DNA from: Ignavibacteria bacterium
GTDB taxonomy: Bacteria > Bacteroidota > Ignavibacteria > Kapaibacteriales > UBA4661
Length of the DNA: 64,000 bases
Reading direction: 5' to 3'
Assembly (NCBI GenBank): GCA_947459425.1
Contig: CANHDJ010000007.1
Location: 1-64,000, forward strand
Part shown: positions 51,401 through 59,108 of the stretch, piece after piece
Position numbering within the stretch: the stretch's first letter is position 1
Layout: each line of letters begins with the position of its first letter
Notes under the pieces: model-generated
Told to the model about the DNA's origin: nothing
Database searches by the model: none
The model's input: the letters and a program-made list of their open reading frames with translations, nothing else
Made by a program: the position numbers and the translations under genes

Positions 51401-53944
51401 ACGGTGGAGCGAAGCGGTGTTCTGGATTATTACACGCTTCAAACCGACCAAAAATCGGCGAAACTCGACATCAAAATCAAGGACGAATACACGCCCAACG
51501 TTTACGTTTCGGCAACGCTCATCAAGCCGTTGGACGACGGTACGATGCCGCTCACCATCGCCTACGGCTATCACCCGCTCAAAGTCGAGAAGTCTGGTAC
51601 GAAGCTGCCAGTGAGCATCACGGTTGCCGAGCAGTCCCGCTCAAAAACCAAGCAAACCATTACCGTACAAACGGGTGAGTCCGACGCGGAATTGACGGTG
51701 GCAGTGGTGGACGAGGGAATTTTACAACTCAAAAACTTCCAAACCCCCGACCCTTATGGCTATTTCTACCAAAAGCGGGCGCTCCAGGTTGCAGCGCATT
51801 CGGTGTATCCGCTTTTGTTCCCCGATTTACGCCCCAAAAGCAGTTCTGCGGGCGACGCTGCCCTTGCAAACCGCATCAATCCTTTCTCCAATAAGCGTGT
51901 AAAACTCATTGCGCTTTGGAGCGGTATTGCCAAAGCAAGCGGCGGGAAATTCTCGTACACGATAGATGTGCCAGAGTTTTCGGGTGCGCTGCGCGTGATG
52001 GCAGTGGCATACAAAGGGAGTAAATTCGGCTCGGCGGAAAAAACGATGCGCGTCGCCGACCCAATCGTGATTTCAAGCGGCTTGCCGCGCTTTTTAAGTC
52101 CGGGCGACGAAGCACTTGTGCCTGTAACGCTCACCAACACAACGCAGCGTGAAGCAAATGCGCAAGTGGCGGTGTCGGGCGAAGGCTCGGTCGGGGTTGC
52201 TGACGGTAATCAAAGCGTCGCACTTCCGGCGAATAGCGAAAAGCGTATTTTTGTCAAGGTCGGTACACGCGGCTTGGGGACTGGTGCGGTGAATGTGCAG
52301 GTAAGCGGCATGGGTGAGAAATTCTCCGAGCGCACAGAAATGACCGTGCGCCCTGTGGCAGGTTTGGTGAAATATTCCGGTTCAGGAGCAATGAGGGCAG
52401 GAGAAACACAGGCGTTCAGCCTTGCCGGAAACTTTATGCAAGGCACAGCGCGTGGGCGCTTGGTTGTGAGTAAATCTCCGATTGCACAATTCACGAAAAA
52501 TCTCAATTACGTCTTACAATATCCCTACGGCTGCGTAGAACAGACGGTTTCAAGCGCTTTCCCGCAAATCTATGCTGCCGACCTTGCAAAATCGCTGAAC
52601 CAGAGCCTTACGCAAAATGGCGGCAGCGCTCAAGCGACTGCGAATATCCAAGAAGCCGTCCGCAAATTAACCTCCATGCAGCTCTACAACGGCTCTCTGA
52701 GCTATTGGCAGGGCGGCACGGAAGAAAGCTGGTTCGGCACGGCGTATGGTGCGCATTTCCTCGCTGAGGCACAAAAAGCGGGATACGACGTGGGAGAGCA
52801 GTTTTTAAGTCGTTTGCAGGGGTATTTGTCCAAAAAAGTGAAAGAGCGGAATTATGAAAATTACGGGTACTTCGACCGCACCGGGCAGTACAAAACTCGG
52901 ACTATTCCAGCAAAGACGATTTTTTACTCGCTCTACGTCTTGGCACTGGCGAACAAACCTGATTTTGCAACGATGAATTTCTACAAAGCAAATCGTGATT
53001 CACTGGCATTAGATTCGCGGTATTTGCTGGCAACCGCATATTTCCTTGCGGGTGACAAAGCTAGTTATCGCAGCCTTCTTCCGAAAGCATTTGATGGCGA
53101 AAAAGCGGTCAATAGCTTCAGCGGCAGTTTTACCTCCTACGTCCGTGATGAAGCCATTTCTCTCAGCGCACTCATGGATGTCGAACCGGAAAATCCGCAA
53201 ATCGGTATTATGACCAAACACCTCTCGGAACAGCTTAAAACCTCGCGTTATTTGAGTACGCAAGAAAATGGAATGGCGCTGGTGGCGCTCGGCAAAATTG
53301 CCAAACGTGCTGCCGCTAGTGACGTAAAAGCCGTGATTTCAAGTGGCGGGCAGAAGATTGCTGATTTTGCAGGCGGAGACGTGGTATTGACACAAAATAT
53401 TGCCGGAAAGCAAGTATCGGTTGCCTCTAGCGGTACAGGAACGCTCTATTATTTCTGGGACACCGAAGGCTTGAGCGCTGATGGCTCGTTCCCGCAAGAA
53501 GACAGCTTTTTACAGGTGCGCCGTACCTTCCTGACGCGCACGGGACAGTCGTTGAACCCGGAGTCTATCATGCAAAACGATTTGGTTGTCGTAAAAATTT
53601 CGCTGGCAAGCACGAATAAAGCTAGTGTTGACAACGTGGTGATAACCGATATGCTTCCGGCAGGGCTTGAAATTGAGAATCCTCGCGTAGGTGCTGTGGC
53701 AGAACTGTCGTGGATAAAGGACAATCACGAACCGGATCATCTGGACATACGAGACGACCGCATTAACTTTTTCACAAAAGTTGAAGGCACGGTGCGGCAC
53801 TACTACTACCTTGCGCGGGCGGTCTCGAAAGGCACATTCCGCTTGGGTCCCGTGAGTGCCGATGCGATGTACAACGGTGAGTATCATTCCTACAATGGCG
53901 CAGGTGTGGTGCGGATTGCGGAGCGCGTTGGCGCGTCGCAGTAA
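48431..53944 (+). CDS. Bacterial alpha-2-macroglobulin lipoprotein
   Basis: A 1837-residue lipoprotein. The signal peptide ends in the lipobox LYAC (cysteine 23), so it is lipid-anchored, probably in the periplasm. About a dozen macroglobulin-like domains precede the thioester domain, whose reactive sequence is YPYGCVEQTVSSAFPQ, with the cysteine at residue 1368. Together with the protease-bait region it can trap proteases, as in Escherichia coli YfhM and Pseudomonas MagD. A C-terminal receptor-binding-like domain ends the protein. It lies alone, without the usual neighbouring pbpC gene. A strong terminator follows. Confidence 0.93.
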   Translation: MRCSERFRGLLVLALAGIMLYACSGGNDLAITSKNFESQIDLQQNLVLEFSHPLVPDSLLNAWDSTRYVKFTPAVQGSFKWTSPTTLVFSPSAAFKASTDYKAELTDALLQNAGKREQKRVSLPSERNINFHTPYLTLQSVDAAWVRAGGEQPSAGMSSGAPSVELRISLPFNYNVAPQSLSEHLQIAMDGKTIPFSVKNTQAAQTLALAVQCRKEDGGKTLTLTVSKGLRCVESEWTTPEEIKQTLTVPSPDEFKITAVTSDYDDDNPIIRIQTSQSLFDAQVQPFVSVQPQPKNFSVEASETGIIVRGAFQPDSAYQLTVSKNLRGLFGGELGGDYVQTINFGTLVPAIKFTDAKAMYLSTQGGKNIGVKISNVGKIEVIVEKIYENNILAYARNGGKTYDGSYDEATQQYNSWEDYANVDDFGDPVFRKIIDTKGLPKSNGASLLNLDFQDKLTGKGLYIVRVISTEQKWLRDSRMIAISDIGLIAKMSDDALFLMANSIKTAEPLASAEIRVISRHNQVLAKGETNKDGVATLPNLRGTTPGSTPALITATANGETTYLMLNDTRVETSRYDVGGLQENVSGLQAFIYGDRDMYRPGETVRFNVVLRNLDWSPAAKQPVKIKIILPTGKEYAVLKRTLNDEGAVENSLAMPTSAMTGGYAIEVYTMNDVLLSSQRFNIEEFLPDRISVTMALSAEVARPGENVRLTATALNLFGPPAANRNYNAEIYLKHRLFTAKGFEKYNFALQSGGSRSGRYGEDNVDSAPMEPLTRQGVTSAEGTLAEDIEIPANYRDIGLLQGSAFVTVFDENGRPVVRMKPFTVPTQEVFYGILAIDRYQTTRQSLQIPLVAVDASGKSLSNIQALVRVVRHNWVTVLERDQYNTSRYRYVSQKQEITELERTMTISGGATSVAFTPRTSGEYEVRVTKPGVSSYVSEFFYAYGWGDTQASSFEVSKEGEITIESEKTAYQSGETAKLLFKTPFAGKLLVTVERSGVLDYYTLQTDQKSAKLDIKIKDEYTPNVYVSATLIKPLDDGTMPLTIAYGYHPLKVEKSGTKLPVSITVAEQSRSKTKQTITVQTGESDAELTVAVVDEGILQLKNFQTPDPYGYFYQKRALQVAAHSVYPLLFPDLRPKSSSAGDAALANRINPFSNKRVKLIALWSGIAKASGGKFSYTIDVPEFSGALRVMAVAYKGSKFGSAEKTMRVADPIVISSGLPRFLSPGDEALVPVTLTNTTQREANAQVAVSGEGSVGVADGNQSVALPANSEKRIFVKVGTRGLGTGAVNVQVSGMGEKFSERTEMTVRPVAGLVKYSGSGAMRAGETQAFSLAGNFMQGTARGRLVVSKSPIAQFTKNLNYVLQYPYGCVEQTVSSAFPQIYAADLAKSLNQSLTQNGGSAQATANIQEAVRKLTSMQLYNGSLSYWQGGTEESWFGTAYGAHFLAEAQKAGYDVGEQFLSRLQGYLSKKVKERNYENYGYFDRTGQYKTRTIPAKTIFYSLYVLALANKPDFATMNFYKANRDSLALDSRYLLATAYFLAGDKASYRSLLPKAFDGEKAVNSFSGSFTSYVRDEAISLSALMDVEPENPQIGIMTKHLSEQLKTSRYLSTQENGMALVALGKIAKRAAASDVKAVISSGGQKIADFAGGDVVLTQNIAGKQVSVASSGTGTLYYFWDTEGLSADGSFPQEDSFLQVRRTFLTRTGQSLNPESIMQNDLVVVKISLASTNKASVDNVVITDMLPAGLEIENPRVGAVAELSWIKDNHEPDHLDIRDDRINFFTKVEGTVRHYYYLARAVSKGTFRLGPVSADAMYNGEYHSYNGAGVVRIAERVGASQ

Positions 53945-53993
53945 GGTTTGCCCTATTATTGTTAGCGGCAGTGATGGCATTTCAGTATTATCA

Positions 53994-54029
53994 CGTCGGG
54001 CGGCTTTTTCGCCGTCCGGCGTTTTTTTT
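53994..54029 (+). terminator. Terminator after alpha-2-macroglobulin (dispersed hairpin, copy 5)
   Basis: Arms CGTCGGGCGGC and GCCGTCCGGCG with loop TTTTTC are followed by eight T residues. This is a standard intrinsic terminator and also a copy of the dispersed GC-rich hairpin family, which links that family to termination. Confidence 0.85.
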
Positions 54030-54068
54030 GTGGTGTTTGCCTCCGAATTAACGGTGGTGTAGAAGAAT

Positions 54069-54099
54069 CCGCCGGACGGCAGCGTATATGCACTCCTCA
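54069..54099. repeat. Dispersed GC-rich repeat half-copy (copy 6)
   Basis: CCGCCGGACGGC plus AGCGTATATGCACTCCTCAG resembles 2074-2104 (GACGGCAGCGTATTTACTC), so it represents a single arm with the same flank. Confidence 0.6.
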
Positions 54100-54167
54100 G
54101 CCTCCCAACGAGGGTATGATATGAGCAATTATCCTATTTTTAGACCTTACCAGCACCATTTCCAACT

Positions 54168-54803
54168 ATGTTCCAAACAGAGTTTTTTTCCTACCTCCAA
54201 CTTGGTTTTTCGCACATTGCCGACCTTGCTGGCTACGACCATATTTTGTTCGTGACTGCGCTTTGTGCGCTCTACGATATGCGCCACTGGCGGCACCTGC
54301 TCTGGCTTGTTACTGCTTTTACGATTGGACATTCGGTGACATTGGCGCTTTCGACGCTCAACGTTATTGCGTTTTCGAGTAGTATCGTGGAATTTCTTAT
54401 TCCCGTGACGATTGCGCTCACGGCGTGTGTCAATATCGCAACCTTGCACAGGAAGGAGGAGTTTTTTGCGCAAGAAGAGTCGGCGAATTTTCTTCAGGTA
54501 TTACGAGGGCAGGATTGGACAAAGTACGCAATGGCACTGGGTTTTGGCTTTATTCACGGGATGGGCTTTTCGACATTTTTGAAAAGTTTGCTGGGCAGGG
54601 AAGCCGCCATTACGCTGCCGTTGTTGGCATTTAATGTGGGATTGGAATGTGGGCAGATCCTCATTGTTGGCTGCCTTTTATTGCTGACCTTTGTAATGAC
54701 AAGGCTTATTGGGTTGGCACGGCGCGATTGGGCGCTTATTGTTTCGGGTGCATCACTGGGAATTGCCTTGACGTTGATGCTGAAAAATGCTCCATCGTTG
54801 TAG
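54168..54803 (+). CDS. HupE/UreJ-like membrane protein
   Basis: A 211-residue inner-membrane protein of the HupE/UreJ type, with about six hydrophobic segments and the family's conserved histidine motifs: GFSHIADLAGYDHILFVTAL near the N-terminus and FGFIHGMGFSTF near residue 128, with FTIGHSVTLALS between. Some HupE/UreJ proteins transport Ni2+ or Co2+ for hydrogenase or urease. No hydrogenase or urease gene lies nearby, so the cargo metal is uncertain. It is convergent with the ABC transporter gene. Confidence 0.8.
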   Translation: MFQTEFFSYLQLGFSHIADLAGYDHILFVTALCALYDMRHWRHLLWLVTAFTIGHSVTLALSTLNVIAFSSSIVEFLIPVTIALTACVNIATLHRKEEFFAQEESANFLQVLRGQDWTKYAMALGFGFIHGMGFSTFLKSLLGREAAITLPLLAFNVGLECGQILIVGCLLLLTFVMTRLIGLARRDWALIVSGASLGIALTLMLKNAPSL

Positions 54804-54820
54804 CGTTATTTTCGCTGCAA

Positions 54821-54888
54821 CATCGTCCAACAGGAGCGCAAACGCAGTTCGCAAAACTACGGTGTGAATTGCATTTGCACTCCTGTTG
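54821..54888. repeat. CAACAGGAG inverted repeat (copy B, full element)
   Basis: Arms at 54828-54850 and 54866-54888 are 23 bases each and pair with only G-U type exceptions, with a 15-base loop. It lies between the convergent HupE-like gene and ABC transporter gene, so it may be a bidirectional transcript end. Half copies occur at 36726 and 45991. Confidence 0.7.
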
Positions 54889-54897
54889 AGCGTATTT

Positions 54898-56715
54898 TTA
54901 CACCGCCGAGCGCGTATCTTCTGCCAGCATTGGGAAAAGGCGCGAAAAGAGCGTTAGTGAACTTGCCGAAAGTTCTGCCAGTGTGCCGCTTTCCACCGCT
55001 ACACCTTCGCTGAGTACCAAGATACGGTCAGAGCGGCGAATGTTCTCAATGTCATTAGAAATATCAAGAATCGTCCAGTTGCCGCAAGCATAGATTCCAT
55101 CAAGGATTTGGAGCTTCCGGGCTTGGTCGAGCGTGTGCAGTGCCTCGTCAATAACGAGCAGTTGCGGACGAGCAATAATCGCACGAGCAATCATAATGCG
55201 GCACAAAATACTTTCCGAGAGATTCACGCCTGTTGCCAAAATTTCTGTATTTAAGCCATTGGGAAGTTGTACGATTTCTTCATAGACGTGTGCTGTCTTG
55301 AGCGCCCATTCAATATCTTCCGTCCCAAAATGCCTTCCAAGCATGATATTATCACGCACGGTGCCGTCAAAAATTTCCAGATTTGTCGAAACAATACCGA
55401 TTGCAGCGCGAGTGTCGCTCATTCGCAAGTGGCGTATTTCCTGACCATTCAGCAAAACACCGCCACTTTGCGCGTCGTAGAGTCGCGCCAAAAGATTGGT
55501 AACGGTTGTTTTACCCGAACCCGGCTCTCCAACAATGCTGGTGTGTGAGCATGGTGTAACCTCAAACGACAAGCCATTGAGTACATTGACTCCATCAGGG
55601 TAGGCAAAATAAATATTTTGTAACCGCAATGAAGCTGGTCCTGATCGTCGCTCAAAGTGCTCACCACCACTGGTTTCCAACTCTTTATCGGTAATATGCG
55701 ATACTTTGTCAACGGCAGTAAGTAAGTCATAGTAAATATCAAATTGGCTGATAAGTTTTTCCAACGAACTCAGAATAGATAAAATCACCAATTCTGCGGC
55801 AACCAACTGACCAATCGAAATACTTTGCTCAATGACTAAAAAGCCGCCCAATCCTAATACACCAGCGCTGGCAATTGCACGGAAAATCGCAGAACCCATC
55901 AGTTGCCGTGCCAAAACAGCAAAGTGTTTTGCACGTGCCTTCACGTATTCTTCCGCAATGTGGTCAACGCGCTCCATAATAAATTCTTCCGTCGCATAGA
56001 CCTTGAAACTCGTGTGGCTGCGGGCGATTTCTTCTAGCCATTCGACAAGAGCATATTTTTTCTTTGATTCTTTGATACTTGTTTCTAAACCGCCGTAAGA
56101 AAGGGCAAAAATGACAATAGCGGCAAAAAAGAATAAAGCAAAATCAAAGATAATAAACACAGGATGATAGACAGCCAGCAAAACCAACCCCACTAATGCT
56201 ATCAACAGCGCACTCAAGCCATCTAGGAGCATTTTACTCAGCGATTTTTGAATTGTTATCACATCAAAAAATCGGTTGACGAGTTCCGGTGCATATTCGC
56301 CGGAAAGAGCATCCATGCGGATTTTAGGCAATCGCGTGGCAATATCCAATGCTGCACGGACAAATAAACGACGCTGCAAAAGATCCACCAAATACGATTC
56401 CATAAGCAGGAAAATGCCCGTTATCATCATTCCTATTGCCACAACTACACATAATACAATCAGTTGTGGCGTGATTACGCCCAACTGCACTGCATTGACG
56501 ATTGCTTGCGAAGAAAGTGGCACCACCAAACTCAGCAAACCGGAGATAATCGAATACGTGACTAACACCCAAATATCACGCTTTTCTGCATGAATAAGGT
56601 GATAGAGTTTTTTGAGTAATTCCCATGCGGTTGGTTGATGATGATGCCCCGCCGCGCCATGGCTGGCGTGGCTATTGTGCGAATGTGCTTGACCGTTGGT
56701 GTGGTGTGAAGCCAT
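54898..56715 (-). CDS. Degenerate ABC half-transporter (membrane domain plus NBD)
   Basis: A 605-residue protein with a His-rich N-terminus (residues 1-25, many His and Ser), a membrane domain of about six segments (residues 40-310) and an ATP-binding domain. Walker A is intact (GEPGSGKTT, near 396-404), as is Walker B (LLVIDEAL near 521). The Q-loop reads GIVSTNLEIFDGT with T instead of Q; the signature reads LSESI instead of LSGGQ near 498; the H-loop reads ILDISND with N instead of H near 552. This is highly unusual for an active exporter. The ATG at 56715 is chosen (MASHHTNGQAHSHN); a longer frame overlaps recG. Function unknown. Confidence 0.82.
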   Translation of the reverse strand: MASHHTNGQAHSHNSHASHGAAGHHHQPTAWELLKKLYHLIHAEKRDIWVLVTYSIISGLLSLVVPLSSQAIVNAVQLGVITPQLIVLCVVVAIGMMITGIFLLMESYLVDLLQRRLFVRAALDIATRLPKIRMDALSGEYAPELVNRFFDVITIQKSLSKMLLDGLSALLIALVGLVLLAVYHPVFIIFDFALFFFAAIVIFALSYGGLETSIKESKKKYALVEWLEEIARSHTSFKVYATEEFIMERVDHIAEEYVKARAKHFAVLARQLMGSAIFRAIASAGVLGLGGFLVIEQSISIGQLVAAELVILSILSSLEKLISQFDIYYDLLTAVDKVSHITDKELETSGGEHFERRSGPASLRLQNIYFAYPDGVNVLNGLSFEVTPCSHTSIVGEPGSGKTTVTNLLARLYDAQSGGVLLNGQEIRHLRMSDTRAAIGIVSTNLEIFDGTVRDNIMLGRHFGTEDIEWALKTAHVYEEIVQLPNGLNTEILATGVNLSESILCRIMIARAIIARPQLLVIDEALHTLDQARKLQILDGIYACGNWTILDISNDIENIRRSDRILVLSEGVAVESGTLAELSASSLTLFSRLFPMLAEDTRSAV

Positions 56716-56764
56716 GATGACAGAAATGAGGTAAAATGGATGAATGAACGACAACCGTCGGCTT

Positions 56765-59068
56765 CTACGCAACATCAAGGAGCGTGAAGTCCTTCTGGTG
56801 TTGACGCAAAAATTCGTTGCGTATTGTGGTATGCTCCGATTTACGCAAATGTGGGTCTTCGGCAACGATAGCAAAGGCTTCACGGCGGGCAATCGCAATC
56901 ACATCGCCGTCGCTCACCAAATCCGCAAATGTAAATTCGGGAATACCCGATTGGCGCGTACCCAAAAAGTCTCCAGGACCGCGCAATTTCAAATCAACTT
57001 CAGCAATTTTGAAGCCATCACTGGTGTCTTGCATGGTTTTGAGGCGAATAATGCAGGATTTGCGCTCTTGTGCTTCATTCTCGCGTTTGCCGATGTGAAA
57101 TTTGAAATGGTCTTTGGTTGCCAGCAAACAAAACGACTGCTCCGCGCCCCTTCCGACGCGCCCTCTGAGCTGGTGCAGTTGCGCGAGTCCAAATCGGTCG
57201 GCATTTTCAATCAACATCACCGTTGCATTCGGCACATCAATACCAACTTCGACAACCGTTGTCGCCACTAAAATATGGAACTCTTTGTTTTTGAACGCTT
57301 TCATGGCATCTTCTTTTTCATACCAAAGCATTTGTCCATGAAGAAGTCCCAGCTTGAGGTCGGGAAAAATCTCGTGTTGAAGCCGCTCGTGGTGTTCGAC
57401 GGCGGATTTTGCCTCGACTTTTTCTGATTTTTCGACGAGAGGATAGACGATATACGCCTGATGCCCCTTCTCGACCTGCTCTCGCAAAAATTGAAAGACG
57501 ACGGGGAGTTTGGACTCAAAGACCACTTTCGTTTTAATTGTTTTGCGATTTTTCGGCAATTCATCAATGACGGAAACGTCGAGGTCGCCATAAACGGTCA
57601 TGGACAACGTGCGTGGAATGGGCGTTGCTGACATAACCATAATGTGGGGCGAGATTTCTTCTGCCGTCAATTCTGCATCGTTGGCAAAACTAGCTGTTGC
57701 TTTTTTCTTCAATTCCGCACGTTGCAAAACGCCAAATCGGTGCTGCTCGTCAATAACAACCAGCCCCAAACGCTTGTATTCAACGGTGCTTTGAAAGAGC
57801 GCGTGTGTGCCGACGATGATGTTTGCTTCGCCGGAAAGGATTTGTTCGCTAATGGCGGCGCGTTGACGTTTTTTCTGTCCGCCGACAAGCTGCGCAACGC
57901 TGATTTTGCGCGGGTCTTGGATGTCGGCGAGTTTGGTGTTGAGTTTCTCAATATAGTCGCGGAGCGTGTTGTAGTGCTGTTCGGCAAGAATTTCGGTTGG
58001 AGCCATCATCACGCACTGCAAGCCCGCATCAATAGCGGCAAGCATCGCCAAGAGCGCCACAACGGTCTTGCCGGAGCCGACATCACCTTGCAAGAGCCTG
58101 TTCATAGGCTTTGTGCTGCGCATATCGTCCAGCGCCTCGCGGAGAACACGCTTTTGCGCACGGGTCAGATCGAAGGGCAAAAGTTCCAGCAGCAAGCGGG
58201 CAAGCGGGCTTTTTTCGCCGATTGCGGGCGCTTTGTCAATGCTTTTAATGCCATTATGCCGCATTGCCAAGAGCATTTCAAAGAAAAATAACTCCTCAAA
58301 CTTCATGCGTTCACGCGCCTTGTGGAGCGCTTCGTGGGAATCGGGAAAATGCAACTGCCGTGCGGCGGACTGAATACCGGGAAAGTCAAATTTTGCGAGT
58401 AGTTCCTCCGAAAGTGTTTCGTGCAGATTGGGTATTTCCTGCTCAACAACGGCGCTAACTAAATTTCGCATAACCCGCATGGTTAAGCCAGCGTCCTTCA
58501 TTTTTTGTGTGAGGCGATATTTCGGTAAAATCCTTCCGGCGGTGTAGGATTCTGCGTCATCGGGTTCGATACGCTCTATTTCGGGGTGGTTAAATTGAAT
58601 TTTGCCGTAGGCGTATTCAGCAATGCCGCTCACGGCAAGGAGTTGGTCTTCTTGGTAGATACGCTTGAAATATTCCGCCTGATTCCAAAAAACAATTTCC
58701 GCCTTTACGCCGCTATGATCGTCAAGTTCCACCGCAACCATTGTCCGATTTTTCCCGAAAGTTCTGTCACGCACAGCCCGCACGAAGGCAACGACGGTCA
58801 CTTCTGTTTGCAGATTCATGTTCTGTTCCGAAAAAGCATCCTGCTGTTGAGCATTGACGAGAGCCGTTTTAAGGTCGCGGAGCGAGGGAACGCTATTGCG
58901 GTCAATATAGGAGCGCGGGTAAAACCGCAATAAATCGGACGGCGTAAGGATGCCCGCGACTGCCAGTGCTTCGGCACGGCGGGGTCCGATGCCTTTCATG
59001 TACTGAATGCTCGCGGCTTGCGGCGGGCTTGAATGTGTAGAGGCTTGTGGAATAGGCTGTTCGGGCAT
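56765..59068 (-). CDS. recG: ATP-dependent DNA helicase RecG
   Basis: A 767-residue helicase that remodels stalled replication forks and Holliday junctions. The N-terminal wedge domain has GIGPRRAEALAVAGILTPSDLLRFYPRSY. The helicase core shows LLQGDVGSGKTVVALLAM (Walker A, residues 327-334), VVIDEQHRFGVLQR (DEQH box), MSATPIPRTLSMTVYGDLDVSVIDELP, and the TRG-type C-terminal part GLAQLHQLRGRVGRGAEQSFCLL. Size is somewhat above the usual 690-700 residues. It lies 49 bases upstream of the ABC gene on the same strand. Confidence 0.96.
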   Translation of the reverse strand: MPEQPIPQASTHSSPPQAASIQYMKGIGPRRAEALAVAGILTPSDLLRFYPRSYIDRNSVPSLRDLKTALVNAQQQDAFSEQNMNLQTEVTVVAFVRAVRDRTFGKNRTMVAVELDDHSGVKAEIVFWNQAEYFKRIYQEDQLLAVSGIAEYAYGKIQFNHPEIERIEPDDAESYTAGRILPKYRLTQKMKDAGLTMRVMRNLVSAVVEQEIPNLHETLSEELLAKFDFPGIQSAARQLHFPDSHEALHKARERMKFEELFFFEMLLAMRHNGIKSIDKAPAIGEKSPLARLLLELLPFDLTRAQKRVLREALDDMRSTKPMNRLLQGDVGSGKTVVALLAMLAAIDAGLQCVMMAPTEILAEQHYNTLRDYIEKLNTKLADIQDPRKISVAQLVGGQKKRQRAAISEQILSGEANIIVGTHALFQSTVEYKRLGLVVIDEQHRFGVLQRAELKKKATASFANDAELTAEEISPHIMVMSATPIPRTLSMTVYGDLDVSVIDELPKNRKTIKTKVVFESKLPVVFQFLREQVEKGHQAYIVYPLVEKSEKVEAKSAVEHHERLQHEIFPDLKLGLLHGQMLWYEKEDAMKAFKNKEFHILVATTVVEVGIDVPNATVMLIENADRFGLAQLHQLRGRVGRGAEQSFCLLATKDHFKFHIGKRENEAQERKSCIIRLKTMQDTSDGFKIAEVDLKLRGPGDFLGTRQSGIPEFTFADLVSDGDVIAIARREAFAIVAEDPHLRKSEHTTIRNEFLRQHQKDFTLLDVA

Positions 59069-59108
59069 GGTGTTTGGTCAAAAGCCTAGAAATTATGAGT
59101 TGATGGTT

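Noticed and set aside
50315..51574. A 419-codon minus-strand frame inside the alpha-2-macroglobulin gene.
   Set aside because: Rich in His, Arg and Cys, as shadow frames are; the coding frame has domain and thioester support.
54168..54803. HupE-like gene considered as part of a hydrogenase or urease cluster.
   Set aside because: No hydrogenase or urease genes lie within the window on either side.
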